Assembly (NCBI RefSeq): GCF_013362815.1
Contig: NZ_JABFVK010000039.1
Span: 1-54,124 of the forward strand
Direction: 5' to 3'
Length of the DNA: 54,124 nucleotides
DNA from: Hamadaea sp.
GTDB lineage: Bacteria; Actinomycetota; Actinomycetes; Mycobacteriales; Micromonosporaceae
The position numbers and the translations under genes were made by a program. Positions within the stretch are counted from its first letter, which is position 1; every line of letters begins with the position of its first letter. Below the pieces are notes generated by a model. It worked only from the letters and a program-made list of their open reading frames with translations, had not been told where the DNA came from and made no database searches. This document shows positions 25,887-34,154 of this stretch, piece by piece.

Positions 25887-26507
25887 ATGAGCTATACGAT
25901 TTCCGGCAATTATGTGGCCAGTTGCTCGTGCGCCGTGGTCTGCGGCTGCCCGGTCGACGCCCCGCCCAGGGACGCCCGCGGTGGCGGCGAATGCCGGGGC
26001 GTCGCGGTGTTCCATGTGGACGAGGGAAGGATGGACGACGTCGATCTCTCCGGGACCGATTTCGCCTTCTACAACCTCTTCCCAGCCAATCTGACATCGG
26101 GCGGCTGGACGGTCGGCCTGATCGTGGACACGGCAGCGAGCGACGAGCAGGCACAGGCCCTGGAACGCATCCTGTCCGGACAGGAAGGCGGGCCGTTCGG
26201 TGAGCTGGCTCAGTTCATCGGAACGTATCGCGGCATGGAACGGGCCACGGTCCGGCTGGACGACGGTGACAAACCCAGCCTGAGTGTGGACGGCCGCAGC
26301 GAGGTCCAGTTCGAGCCCGCGCTCGGCATGGACGGATCGCCCACCGTGGTGTCGAACGCCATGTTCGCCTTCGCGCCGCAGTACACGATCGGCCGCACAA
26401 CCGGCCGTTCGGAAGCCTTCGGGCTGACCTTCGAACCGGCCTACGGCGAGGCAGCCCAGTTCGCGTACGCGAGTGAGGGAGGCGAACCAGTGCGGGGGCG
26501 TGCGTGA
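25887..26507 (+). CDS. DUF1326-family protein
   Basis: 206-residue cytosolic protein of the DUF1326 family. ATG at 25887 is preferred, with GGGGGTG just upstream; the GTG at 25881 is in frame. The hallmark N-terminal cysteine cluster SCSCAVVCGCPVD (about 12-24) suggests metal or thiol binding, and HVDEGRMDDVDLSG is also typical. Genes of this family are commonly adjacent to DUF2182 membrane proteins, as here, where the partner converges from the other strand. No biochemical role is established that I know of. Confidence 0.88.
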   Translation: MSYTISGNYVASCSCAVVCGCPVDAPPRDARGGGECRGVAVFHVDEGRMDDVDLSGTDFAFYNLFPANLTSGGWTVGLIVDTAASDEQAQALERILSGQEGGPFGELAQFIGTYRGMERATVRLDDGDKPSLSVDGRSEVQFEPALGMDGSPTVVSNAMFAFAPQYTIGRTTGRSEAFGLTFEPAYGEAAQFAYASEGGEPVRGRA

Positions 26508-26520
26508 CAATCCACTACAC

Positions 26521-26551
26521 CGAAGCGCGCCACAAAGGGTGGCGCGCTTCG
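26521..26551. terminator. Bidirectional terminator between DUF1326 and DUF2182 genes
   Basis: Perfect 12-bp stem CGAAGCGCGCCA / TGGCGCGCTTCG, loop 7 nt, lying 13 nt past one stop and 26 nt past the other. Confidence 0.85.
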
Positions 26552-26577
26552 ACGTGTGCGGTGAGTGCGTGGGGCGA

Positions 26578-27384
26578 TCACATCTGGGTCATCGTCGGGT
26601 GCAGACCCGGCAGCGGCCATCCGGTGACCAGCGCCAGCACTCCCAGGCAGATCAGTACCACGCCGACCACTCGGGAGAACGCCGGCCCCAGGCGCCACAG
26701 CTTCTCCACGAAGATGACCGCGGCCAGTCCCGCCATGACGGCGATGTTCATGACGCCGAGTGGGATCAGCACGACCATCAGCGCCCAGCAGCAGCCGACG
26801 CAATACGTGCCGTGATGCGCCCCGACGCGGAGATCGCGAGCGAACGGCCGGAAGTTCGCATACTGCATCAGGTGCGTCATCGGGTCGCGGCAGTGCCGTA
26901 GACACACCCGCTTGAGCGGACCCAGTTCATACAGCCCAGCCAGCACGAACGCGGCCGCGCCGAGCCACCGCCCGGACCCGGGATAACGGGTGACCAGATT
27001 CCCGGTCAGCAGCAGCCCGCCGTAGGCGACCACGCCGAGCACTGACCACGACAGCAGGTAGCCCGCGACGAACTGGCCGGTGCGCCACATTCGGGTCCAC
27101 CCAGCCGATTGCCGCCCGATCGCCCGCGCCCAGGTCACCGCGACCGGCGCGACCGACGGCAGCATCATCGCGGCCATCATCACGACCCAGAACACCAGGA
27201 ACAACGGCAGCGTCAAACCCATCGTGCCCGGCTCGACGCCCATGCCGCGCGCTTGGCGTACCGTCAGCACCCACGCCAGCGCGGCCAGCGCGATCAGCAG
27301 CGACCATCCGATGACCAGATCGCGCGCCGGCAGGGCCACACCATGATCGGCGCGGGCCGCGTCGTGCCGGTGAACTACGCGCAT
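26578..27384 (-). CDS. DUF2182 predicted metal-binding integral membrane protein
   Basis: 268-residue membrane protein with about six hydrophobic segments. ATG at 27384 follows GGGGGCGATC. Family signatures visible are VMMAAMMLPSVAP (about 67-79), KRVCLRHCRDP (about 155-165) and GTYCVGCCWALM (about 190-201). The conserved Cys/His residues are thought to bind metal. Pairing with DUF1326 is a recurrent gene neighbourhood. Transport or insertion of a metal cofactor is a reasonable but unproved idea. Confidence 0.88.
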   Translation of the reverse strand: MRVVHRHDAARADHGVALPARDLVIGWSLLIALAALAWVLTVRQARGMGVEPGTMGLTLPLFLVFWVVMMAAMMLPSVAPVAVTWARAIGRQSAGWTRMWRTGQFVAGYLLSWSVLGVVAYGGLLLTGNLVTRYPGSGRWLGAAAFVLAGLYELGPLKRVCLRHCRDPMTHLMQYANFRPFARDLRVGAHHGTYCVGCCWALMVVLIPLGVMNIAVMAGLAAVIFVEKLWRLGPAFSRVVGVVLICLGVLALVTGWPLPGLHPTMTQM

Positions 27385-27658
27385 GATCGCCCCCAGGCGT
27401 CCTACCACCAGCCTAGACGCGCCGCCAGGTCAGCGTGGCCGATTCAGCGCCGCGCAGGGACAGCGGAGGTTCGCGCAGGACTTGCCACTGCCTACGAGCA
27501 TTACGAGCAACGCCAGCCGGCTTGGCGGTAGGCCGATTACGCAGCGGGCCGGTGCTCAAGACGCCTCACCGGCCCTACTTCGAGCGTACGCCCGCAGCAG
27601 CCGGAAGGAGCCGCCGCTGGCGCGGTAGTTGGCCGCCGCGTACGCGCAAACGAGGGGC

Positions 27659-28321
27659 TCACTGGTGGGAGAGCCGTTTGTGCTCGAGGAAAATCTGCCG
27701 CGTACGCGATCGCCGCTCACGGAGCAGGTGCATGGGCAGCAGCCGGTTCCCTCCGGCGAGCTCGGCCGACGCCTGGTCGATCTGGTGCTTCGGGCCGAGC
27801 TCCCACAGCGCCGATCGCCCGGCCGGCCGCATCCATTGGATACCGGCGTTGTCGGCGAAGGTGACCATGCAGTCGCCTTCGTCGGCCGGCTGGCACGTGA
27901 CCGTGGTTCCGGGCAGAAGCATGGCTTCCAGGTGGTTCCACCGGACGGGCCTCGGACGGGTTTCCTTCCTGGAGGTCTGGACCGGTACGCCGACATCGTG
28001 GCCGAGGTGGTGCACCCAGTGGGCGAACACATTCTGTTTCCGGCCATCCACGGCGAAGCGTACGTCGAAGACCGGCAGCGTGGACTGATTGATGATCGAG
28101 ACCAAGCCGGACTCGTCTTCCCAGACCCAGATCTTCGCCGCTTGCTCTCGTCGGGCGGCGTCTCGATCCCGGCGATCCCGAGCCGATTCCAGCACGAACA
28201 ACCGGTACGCCACCAAGCCCGCGACGGCTGCCAAGACGACGCCTGCGACGGTGGCGGCGGCGCTGATCAACGAGGCGATCATCGACCATTTCGCGTACGG
28301 GTCGCTGGAGGACAGCAGCAT
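27659..28321 (-). CDS. Membrane-anchored protein of unknown function
   Basis: 220 residues. ATG at 28321 is chosen because the alternative GTG at 28375 falls inside the terminator hairpin of the upstream gene. One membrane segment near the N-terminus (about 13-42, SLISAAATVAGVVLAAVAGLVAY) is followed by a basic helix (ESARDRRDRDAARREQAAK) and a cytosolic beta-rich domain with IWVWEDESG and VSIINQSTLPVFDVRF, a pattern found in other single-span actinobacterial proteins of unknown role. It is a monocistronic gene downstream of the S41 protease. Confidence 0.7.
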   Translation of the reverse strand: MLLSSSDPYAKWSMIASLISAAATVAGVVLAAVAGLVAYRLFVLESARDRRDRDAARREQAAKIWVWEDESGLVSIINQSTLPVFDVRFAVDGRKQNVFAHWVHHLGHDVGVPVQTSRKETRPRPVRWNHLEAMLLPGTTVTCQPADEGDCMVTFADNAGIQWMRPAGRSALWELGPKHQIDQASAELAGGNRLLPMHLLRERRSRTRQIFLEHKRLSHQ

Positions 28322-28363
28322 GCCGCCAGGGTAGAAGGGCCTGACGACCGGGCGGTGACGCGG

Positions 28364-28402
28364 CGAATCGGTCACGCCCAGTGCGCAGGCGTGACCGATT
28401 CG
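28364..28402 (-). terminator. Terminator of the S41 protease gene
   Basis: Perfect 15-bp stem CGAATCGGTCACGCC / GGCGTGACCGATTCG with a 9-nt loop, 8 nt past the stop at 28410. Confidence 0.88.
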
Positions 28403-28409
28403 GCGGCAG

Positions 28410-29822
28410 CTATTTCAGCAGCGAGAGCGCCTTCGCCACGGCCGGGTCCCGGCCGGCGGAGAGGTCGGCTGACGTCATCGGGGCCAGGTGATCCGGTGCG
28501 ACGCCGATCGTGTCGATGATTTCGTGGTTGGCTCCCACCTCGCGCTGGCTCGGCAGGGCGAGCTGGCTGCCGTCGTCCAGCAGGTACGGCAGCGTCGGCC
28601 CGGAGACGAGACCGGCGGTACGCGTACCGATGAGGGTGCCGAGGTGGAGGTCCTTGACGGTGCCGGCGAACGAGTCGCAGGCCGAGGCGCAGGTGCGGTC
28701 GGTGAGCACGGCCAGGGGAAGGTTCAGCAGCGGCACGGTCACGTCGGCCTTGTTGGCAGTGCAGTGATCGCGCACGTCGCACCAGTAGCTGACGGTCTTG
28801 TCGTGGACGAACGCTCCCAGCAGCCGGGCCAGTTCCGCGCCGACGCCGCCGCCGTTGCCGCGCAGGTCGAGGATGAGGCCGCGCAGCGTCGTCGTCTTGC
28901 GCAGTTCGGCGATGGCGGCGAGCGCCTCGTCGGCCACACCGGTATAGAAGCCGGGGATCGTGAGCTTCGCGATGTCGCCGGAGAGCAGCTGAACACCGAC
29001 CTTGGGAGCCTGCTGCGGGTAGTCGACCGGCGTCACCGTCGCGGTGAAGGTCTTGCCCGTGGCCGGGCGCCGCAGCGTGAACTCCAGCGACTGTCCGGGC
29101 GTCGGCGCGGTGAGCCATGCGACGACGCCGTAGGTGACGGTTCCATTGAGGATCAATGGCACGCCGTTGACGGAGATCACCTCGTCGCCGGGCTTGATCC
29201 CGGAGCCGGCGGCGGCGCTGCCCGGCGCGATCGAGGTGACGAAGACCGGCGAGGTGATGGCCGGGTCGGGCCCGTCGGGGCGCAGTCCGGAGAACTTCAG
29301 GCCGAGCAGGTTGCGCTGCTGCCCGCGGGTCCACTTGGCGTGGTTGTCGTCGAGCGCGGACACCATGCCTTGGAGCGTCGCTCCGGCGACCGCCTGCCGG
29401 ACGATGTCGTCGGGCAGCTTCGCGACGATCTTGTCGTAGGCGCGGCGGAACCGGGTCCAGTCCGCGTCCCGCTTGCCGGTCAGCGCCGGCATCGTGGCCT
29501 GGGCCGTGTCGAGGCCGCGGCGCTGGAGCTCCTGGGTGAGCGCGGCGAAGGCGGGCACGAGCAGGCTCCGGTCGTCCAGTATCGGCCCGCGGTAGTAATT
29601 GTCGAGGATGCAGTTGTACGCCTGACCGATGGTGGTGACGGTGGTCGGCACGGCCGGACCCGATGTTCCGGGTTGCCCGATCGGGCCGGTCGGTGCCTGA
29701 CAGGCGTTCGGCCGGGCGGCCGGCTCGGCCGAACTCGCCGGACCGTGGATCACCGTCGCGAGACCGGCGGCGAGGGCCGTCGTGGCCACCACACCGAGCG
29801 TGATACGGAGTGACTTCTTCAT
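28410..29822 (-). CDS. Secreted S41-family C-terminal-processing-type serine protease
   Basis: 470-residue exported protease. ATG at 29822 follows GAGGG at 8 nt. The signal peptide covers about 1-33 (MKKSLR, hydrophobic, SSAEP). The order is a helical N-region, a PDZ domain (about 190-260, SIAPGSAAAGSGIKPGDEVISVNG) and the S41 core with GLILDLRGNGGG and the probable nucleophile Ser in TCASACDSFAG. A basic residue further on (GTRTAG) fits the Ser-Lys dyad region, although the Lys was not assigned. It is divergent from an OmpR-type two-component system 88 bp away, a likely regulator or partner. Confidence 0.88.
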   Translation of the reverse strand: MKKSLRITLGVVATTALAAGLATVIHGPASSAEPAARPNACQAPTGPIGQPGTSGPAVPTTVTTIGQAYNCILDNYYRGPILDDRSLLVPAFAALTQELQRRGLDTAQATMPALTGKRDADWTRFRRAYDKIVAKLPDDIVRQAVAGATLQGMVSALDDNHAKWTRGQQRNLLGLKFSGLRPDGPDPAITSPVFVTSIAPGSAAAGSGIKPGDEVISVNGVPLILNGTVTYGVVAWLTAPTPGQSLEFTLRRPATGKTFTATVTPVDYPQQAPKVGVQLLSGDIAKLTIPGFYTGVADEALAAIAELRKTTTLRGLILDLRGNGGGVGAELARLLGAFVHDKTVSYWCDVRDHCTANKADVTVPLLNLPLAVLTDRTCASACDSFAGTVKDLHLGTLIGTRTAGLVSGPTLPYLLDDGSQLALPSQREVGANHEIIDTIGVAPDHLAPMTSADLSAGRDPAVAKALSLLK

Positions 29823-29845
29823 GGCGCTCACCCTCGCGGCCGGAC

Positions 29846-29876
29846 CGTTACAGCGGTGTGAACGTGATCGTTAACG
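29846..29876. promoter_or_regulatory. PhoP-like direct repeats in the protease/two-component intergenic region
   Basis: On the minus strand GTTAAC, GTTCAC and TGTAAC recur at about 11-12 bp intervals, the helical phasing used by OmpR/PhoP-type regulators. The whole divergent region is only 88 bp, so these repeats can serve both promoters. Confidence 0.55.
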
Positions 29877-29910
29877 CCGACGAAGCATCGCCCTTGGTAG
29901 AGAGGGCGGT

Positions 29911-30564
29911 ATGAGAATCCTGGTGGTCGAGGACGAGCCGATGCTCGCCGATCTGGTGGCGGAGGGGCTGCGCAAGCAGGCGATGGCGGTGGACGTCGCG
30001 TACGACGGCTGGGCGGCGTCCCAGCGGATCGGCGTCAACGACTACGACGTCGTCGTTCTCGACCGCGATCTGCCGGGAGTGCACGGCGACGAGTTGTGCG
30101 GCGAAGTCGTGCGCAGCGGTGCGCGTACGCGGATCCTGTTGCTGACCGCCGCCGCCTCGGTGGCCGAACGGGTCGCCGGTCTCAACATCGGCGCAGACGA
30201 CTATCTGCCCAAGCCGTTCGACTTCAGCGAGCTCGTGGCAAGGGTCCAGGCGCTGGGACGGCGAAGTCAGCCGCTTGTCCCGCCCGTGTTGCAGCGTGCG
30301 GGGATCGTCCTGGACCCCTCGACGCGCCAGGTCGTCCGCGACGGCCGGCCCGTGCCGCTCTCGATCAAGGAGTACGCCGTCCTCGAAGTGCTCATGCGGG
30401 CCGACGGCGCGATCGTCAGCGCGGAGACCCTGCTGGAGTCGGCGTGGGACGAGAACGTCGATCCGTTCACCACAGTGGTGCGGGTGATCGTCTCCCGGCT
30501 GCGAGCGAAGCTCGGCGACCCGCCCTGCATCCACACCGTCCCGGGCGTCGGGTACCACCTGTGA
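29911..30564 (+). CDS. OmpR/PhoB-type response regulator
   Basis: 217-residue DNA-binding response regulator. The receiver (1-115) has the acidic pair ED at 7-8, phospho-acceptor D51 in VVLDRDLPG, Thr in LLLTA and Lys in LPKPFDF. The C-terminal winged helix (about 125-217) includes SIKEYAVLEVLM and VRVIVSRLRAKLGD, ending VPGVGYHL. Its stop overlaps the kinase start (GTGA). It probably binds the repeats at 29846-29876 and controls its own operon and the S41 protease (inference). Confidence 0.95.
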   Translation: MRILVVEDEPMLADLVAEGLRKQAMAVDVAYDGWAASQRIGVNDYDVVVLDRDLPGVHGDELCGEVVRSGARTRILLLTAAASVAERVAGLNIGADDYLPKPFDFSELVARVQALGRRSQPLVPPVLQRAGIVLDPSTRQVVRDGRPVPLSIKEYAVLEVLMRADGAIVSAETLLESAWDENVDPFTTVVRVIVSRLRAKLGDPPCIHTVPGVGYHL

Positions 30565-31685
30565 AGCGCCGCACCGTGCGGGTGCGGCTCACCGCGCTCT
30601 ACAGTGGCCTGTCGCTGCTCACCTCGGTGGCCGTCCTCGTCGTCACCAATCTGCTGCTCAAACTCAAGCTGGAGAAGCGCTTCACGAACTATCGGCTGGA
30701 CCTGTCCGGCGGCGCTGGGGCCCCGTCGGGCGTACCGACGGGAGGTCAGGGCTCGGCGGTGCCTTCGGGCGGCGGCGACATCGGCTATCTGCCCGACACG
30801 GTGCTCGGCTACCAATGGAATATCGCGGGTGTCACGATCATCGTCCTGACGATTGTGACGGTCGTAGTGGGATGGTGGCTGGCTGGTCGCGTACTGCGGC
30901 CGGTGCATCGCATCACCGAGACCGCCCGCAGGCTTTCGCTGTCGAACCTCAACGAACGCATCGCGCTTGCCGGGCCGCGAGATGAGCTCACCGAACTCGC
31001 CGACACGTTCGACAGCATGCTGGAACGGCTGGAACGTTCGGTGGACAGCCAACGCAGGTTCATCGCAAACGCGTCCCATGAACTGCGTACGCCGCTGGCG
31101 ATCCAGCGGACCGCGCTCGAGGTCGGCCTGGCCGATCCGTCACCAGCGCGGCTCGCCCAGGTGCGCGTACAACTGCTGGAAATAAATCGGCGGAGCGAGC
31201 GTCTGGTCGGCAGCTTGCTCGTCCTCGCGCAGGGGGAGAACGGGCTGGAGAGCACGGAGCGAGTGGATCTCGCGGACCTGGTGCGTCAGACGGTCGCGGA
31301 GACGCCGGCCGGCAATGTCCGGGTTCGGCCTGACCTCCAGCCGGCCGCGATCGACGGAGATCCGGTTCTCCTGCATCGGCTTGTCGCGAATCTGCTGGAC
31401 AACGCGATCCGCTACAACACGGCCGACGGCTTCGTGGACGTCCGTCTCACGCGGACCGCGCGCCTGACGGTGCGCAACAGCGGCCTGCAGGTGCCCGAGA
31501 GCCGGTTGGGGGAGATGTTCGAGCCGTTCCGCAGGCTGGACACGCCGCGGACCGGCTCGGCCGACGGTGTCGGATTAGGACTGTCCATAGTGGCCGCGAT
31601 CGCCAACGCGCATGACGCCGAGCTCACCGGGTTGCCCAATCCCGGCGGCGGCCTGGAGCTGACGGTTCAGTTCCGGGCGCGCTGA
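30561..31685 (+). CDS. Sensor histidine kinase
   Basis: 374-residue membrane kinase. GTG at 30561 overlaps the regulator stop. Two membrane segments (about 11-33 and 86-108) enclose a short Gly/Ser-rich extracytoplasmic loop of about 50 residues. A HAMP linker (about 110-160) precedes the phospho-acceptor H173 in ASHELRTPL. ATPase motifs are the N box NLLDNAIRYN (N277/N281), an F box region MFEPFRRLD, and G box GVGLGLSIV. The loop is too small for a classical ligand domain. The 3' end overlaps the convergent gene by 19 bp. Confidence 0.93.
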   Translation: MKRRTVRVRLTALYSGLSLLTSVAVLVVTNLLLKLKLEKRFTNYRLDLSGGAGAPSGVPTGGQGSAVPSGGGDIGYLPDTVLGYQWNIAGVTIIVLTIVTVVVGWWLAGRVLRPVHRITETARRLSLSNLNERIALAGPRDELTELADTFDSMLERLERSVDSQRRFIANASHELRTPLAIQRTALEVGLADPSPARLAQVRVQLLEINRRSERLVGSLLVLAQGENGLESTERVDLADLVRQTVAETPAGNVRVRPDLQPAAIDGDPVLLHRLVANLLDNAIRYNTADGFVDVRLTRTARLTVRNSGLQVPESRLGEMFEPFRRLDTPRTGSADGVGLGLSIVAAIANAHDAELTGLPNPGGGLELTVQFRAR

Positions 31686-32674
31686 GCTTCGAGCTGCGCG
31701 GCGTGGACGATCGACAGCAGCAGGAGGTCGGCCGCGAGCGCCGGTACCGCGCCGAACTGGTTGAGCGTGAACTTGAAGACCTGACCCACGACCAGGTCGA
31801 TGCTCAACGCCAGGCCGAACCACCGCAAGGCCGCCGCGCGGTCCCGGCGCAGCTGCAGGCTGCCCATGATCCCCAGCACGGTCATCGCGATCGTCACGAG
31901 GACCGCCACCACCGCCGGGCCGCCCTCGCGGCGTCTGCCGCCGTCGATCACCGCGCCGATCACCAGGAACAACAGCGGCTGGGCCACGATCCAACCCGCC
32001 ACCGCGTACAGAGACCACCGCTGCTCCGCGAGCCGGTCCCGCGTCGCGCGGGCCCAGTCCGCGACTCGATGCCACGGCCCGCGCGGTGCCTCCTCGCCCG
32101 CGGGCAGCGCCTCCAGCAAGCGCACTACCGCACGGTCCAGATCATCAACTGGTACGCCGATCGCCCGAATCGCGTCCGCACGTTGGTGCGCAGTGACCCC
32201 GACGGCCATCCCGCCGAGCGCCATGTCCACCGCGTCCGCACGAAGCTGGTCCCGGGTCGGGACGGCCTTGCGCCGCCATCGGCGGTCCAGCAGGAGCAGA
32301 ACCGCGAACACCAGGTAGATGATGCTGGCCGCCGGTCGGTAGAAGTAGTCGTTGTCCTGAGTGAGGAACTTGCCGACCTCGTCGACGAAGAGGCCGAAGC
32401 CCACCCCGCCGATCACCGCAGCCGCGAATCGAGCCGTACGCCCATAGAAGATGGTGGCGGCGCCGATCGCCACGGCCATCAGCAGGCCGCCCCACAGCAC
32501 GTGCGCGATGTGCAGGTTGCCCGAGCCGAGCTTCGGATAGCCGGTCATGCCCAGGTAGACGCGGATGAGCAGGACGGTGCCGATGCCGGCGAGTGCGAAG
32601 GCGCGCAGGTACCTTGCCGCGTTTCCGACGCGTACTGCTCGCCGGCGTACTGCTCCACCAAGATCCAATGCCAC
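31667..32674 (-). CDS. Multi-pass membrane protein of unknown function
   Basis: 335 residues. GTG at 32674 has only a weak ribosome site. About seven hydrophobic segments are visible: FALAGIGTVLLIRVYL, HIAHVLWGGLLMAVAIGA, AAVIGGVGFGLFVDEVGKF, IIYLVFAVLLLL and others, with a cytosolic helical loop between (about 135-205). The stretch FVDEVGKFLTQDNDYFYRP looks like a conserved signature of an uncharacterised membrane protein family. It overlaps the kinase 3' end tail to tail. No function can be assigned. Confidence 0.75.
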   Translation of the reverse strand: MALDLGGAVRRRAVRVGNAARYLRAFALAGIGTVLLIRVYLGMTGYPKLGSGNLHIAHVLWGGLLMAVAIGAATIFYGRTARFAAAVIGGVGFGLFVDEVGKFLTQDNDYFYRPAASIIYLVFAVLLLLDRRWRRKAVPTRDQLRADAVDMALGGMAVGVTAHQRADAIRAIGVPVDDLDRAVVRLLEALPAGEEAPRGPWHRVADWARATRDRLAEQRWSLYAVAGWIVAQPLLFLVIGAVIDGGRRREGGPAVVAVLVTIAMTVLGIMGSLQLRRDRAAALRWFGLALSIDLVVGQVFKFTLNQFGAVPALAADLLLLSIVHAAQLEAQRARN

Positions 32675-32764
32675 CTAACCAGCATGATCGAAACCGGACG
32701 GGCGGACATCGGGAAGTAACCTGGATCCTGCACCGGGGTTCCGCCCTAGTGGGGTCGCAGAGAT

Positions 32765-32785
32765 GTGGCATCGGTGTGGCATCGG
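32765..32785 (+). repeat. Short tandem repeat in intergenic DNA
   Basis: Two adjacent copies of GTGGCATCGG with a one-base step (32765-32775 and 32776-32785). Nothing else is evident in the surrounding 168-bp intergenic region. Confidence 0.5.
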
Positions 32786-32843
32786 CGCAGCGACGCGGCG
32801 CGTGAAGGTCAACTGCGCCGAAGCGCCGAACTAGCCTGCCGCC

Positions 32844-33329
32844 GTGGATCTCATCAGCGCGATCACCGCCATCGCCGCCGCAGCCCTCGGTTCCGTGTCG
32901 ACCTGGACGCATCCGGCACCGGAACATGCGCTCGTCGTGTACACGGCGACCGTCGAAGAACTCGCCATCGAACAGCCGTGGTACGCCTGCAACTCGCTCG
33001 ACGGCCACGTCGACGTCATCGTCGGGGACCAATCCGCGCGGGTCTTCGACGGCACTACTGCCTACGGCTGTGCCCGTGACATCGACGTCCCGCTCAAGTC
33101 GGCCGGGGTGCAGATGCTCGCCGTCGGCAGTGCCGACGTCGACGAGCCCATGACGATCGAAGTGGCCCTGCGGGAGCGGGGACTGCGACTGTCGGGCGGC
33201 ATCAGCACGCGGCTCTCGATCGCCGCACCCGAGCCGTTGCGGCCACGCGAATGCACTCGCCGGGTGGTCGAGGCATCGGGCCGGGCTGTGAGCGTACGCG
33301 CCACTGTGAAGTTCTGCGCCACCTCGTGA
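32844..33329 (+). CDS. Putative secreted protein, unknown
   Basis: 161 residues. The GTG at 32844 has no ribosome site, but TAGCCT ends just over 4 bp upstream, suggesting a leaderless transcript. A short hydrophobic N-terminus (ISAITAIAAAALGSVSTW) looks like a signal peptide. The mature part has three Cys (WYACNS, YGCARD, PRECTR, and a fourth in VKFCATS), which could form two disulfides. It ends 7 bp from the convergent TetR gene. No family recognised. Confidence 0.55.
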   Translation: MDLISAITAIAAAALGSVSTWTHPAPEHALVVYTATVEELAIEQPWYACNSLDGHVDVIVGDQSARVFDGTTAYGCARDIDVPLKSAGVQMLAVGSADVDEPMTIEVALRERGLRLSGGISTRLSIAAPEPLRPRECTRRVVEASGRAVSVRATVKFCATS

Positions 33330-33336
33330 ACCCCGG

Positions 33337-34086
33337 CTAAGCAGACCGTTTCCGGATGTGCGCCTCGATGCCGTCGAGGATCCGGGCGAGGCCGAAGTCG
33401 AAGCCGTCGAGCGAAGGTTCGTCGGCGAGGAACATCGGATCCTGCACGACATCCGCGACGGCGTTCAGATTCCGCGTACGCAGCTGGCTGTTCAGGAAGG
33501 TGCGTACGGCATCCGTGGCCCGTTGATGGTCGGGATTGGTCCGGCGTAGCGATGCCGGTGTCGGCATGTTGCGTCGCAGGCCGGCGCCATACCGGGCGTG
33601 GCTGTCGAGCAGGTACGCACAGTTCAGCATCTCCGGCCCGGGCAGGCCGGTCGGCCGCAGAACGGTGATCAGTGCGTCCAGCCAGGCGGCGTTGTGTGGT
33701 GTCAACGGAACCGTGGCCGGGACGTCCAGGAGCCACGGACGCGACAGGAAATGGTCGAACAACGTATGCGCCCACAGCTCCGCCGCCGCACGCCAATCGG
33801 TGTCGGGCAGCTTGGGCGGGTCGCCCCAGGCGCGGTCGGCGAGGAGGACGACGAGTTCTTCTTTGGAGCTGACGTAGCGGTAGAGCGCGTTGGCGGTCAC
33901 CCCGATGCGGGCGGCGACCTTCGGCAGCGATGCCGCGGCGATGCCTTCCTCGTCGGCCAGTTCCAGCGCGACCGCGACGATCTCGTCGACGCTGTGCGCC
34001 GGCTTGGGACCGCGACGGCCACCGACGTCGACGACTCCCCAAGCCGCGGCAAGTCCAGGTGGCAGGGCATCGAGATCTGCTGGCAC
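33337..34086 (-). CDS. TetR-family transcriptional regulator
   Basis: 249-residue repressor. GTG at 34086 follows GGAGAGG at 7 nt; an in-frame TTG at 34110 is rejected. The N-terminal helix-turn-helix reads SLPKVAARIGVTANALYRYVSSKEEL (about 52-77), and the C-terminal ligand domain resembles the TetR_C type of tetracycline/multidrug sensors. The divergent membrane-protein gene begins 68 bp away and its start overlaps a perfect 12+12 dyad, the probable operator, so the pair forms a self-contained efflux- or stress-like switch (inference). Confidence 0.9.
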   Translation of the reverse strand: MPADLDALPPGLAAAWGVVDVGGRRGPKPAHSVDEIVAVALELADEEGIAAASLPKVAARIGVTANALYRYVSSKEELVVLLADRAWGDPPKLPDTDWRAAAELWAHTLFDHFLSRPWLLDVPATVPLTPHNAAWLDALITVLRPTGLPGPEMLNCAYLLDSHARYGAGLRRNMPTPASLRRTNPDHQRATDAVRTFLNSQLRTRNLNAVADVVQDPMFLADEPSLDGFDFGLARILDGIEAHIRKRSA

Positions 34087-34123
34087 GTCGCGTCCTCTCC
34101 TGGGTGTCAAAGAAATTGTAGAC

Positions 34124-34154
34124 GGCTTGCACAGTTATTGGTACTGTGCAAGCC
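34124..34154. promoter_or_regulatory. TetR operator, perfect dyad
   Basis: GGCTTGCACAGT-N7-ACTGTGCAAGCC, ending one base before the ATG at 34155. Occupancy would block the promoter or first codons of the membrane-protein gene and overlie the tetR promoter region. Confidence 0.85.
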
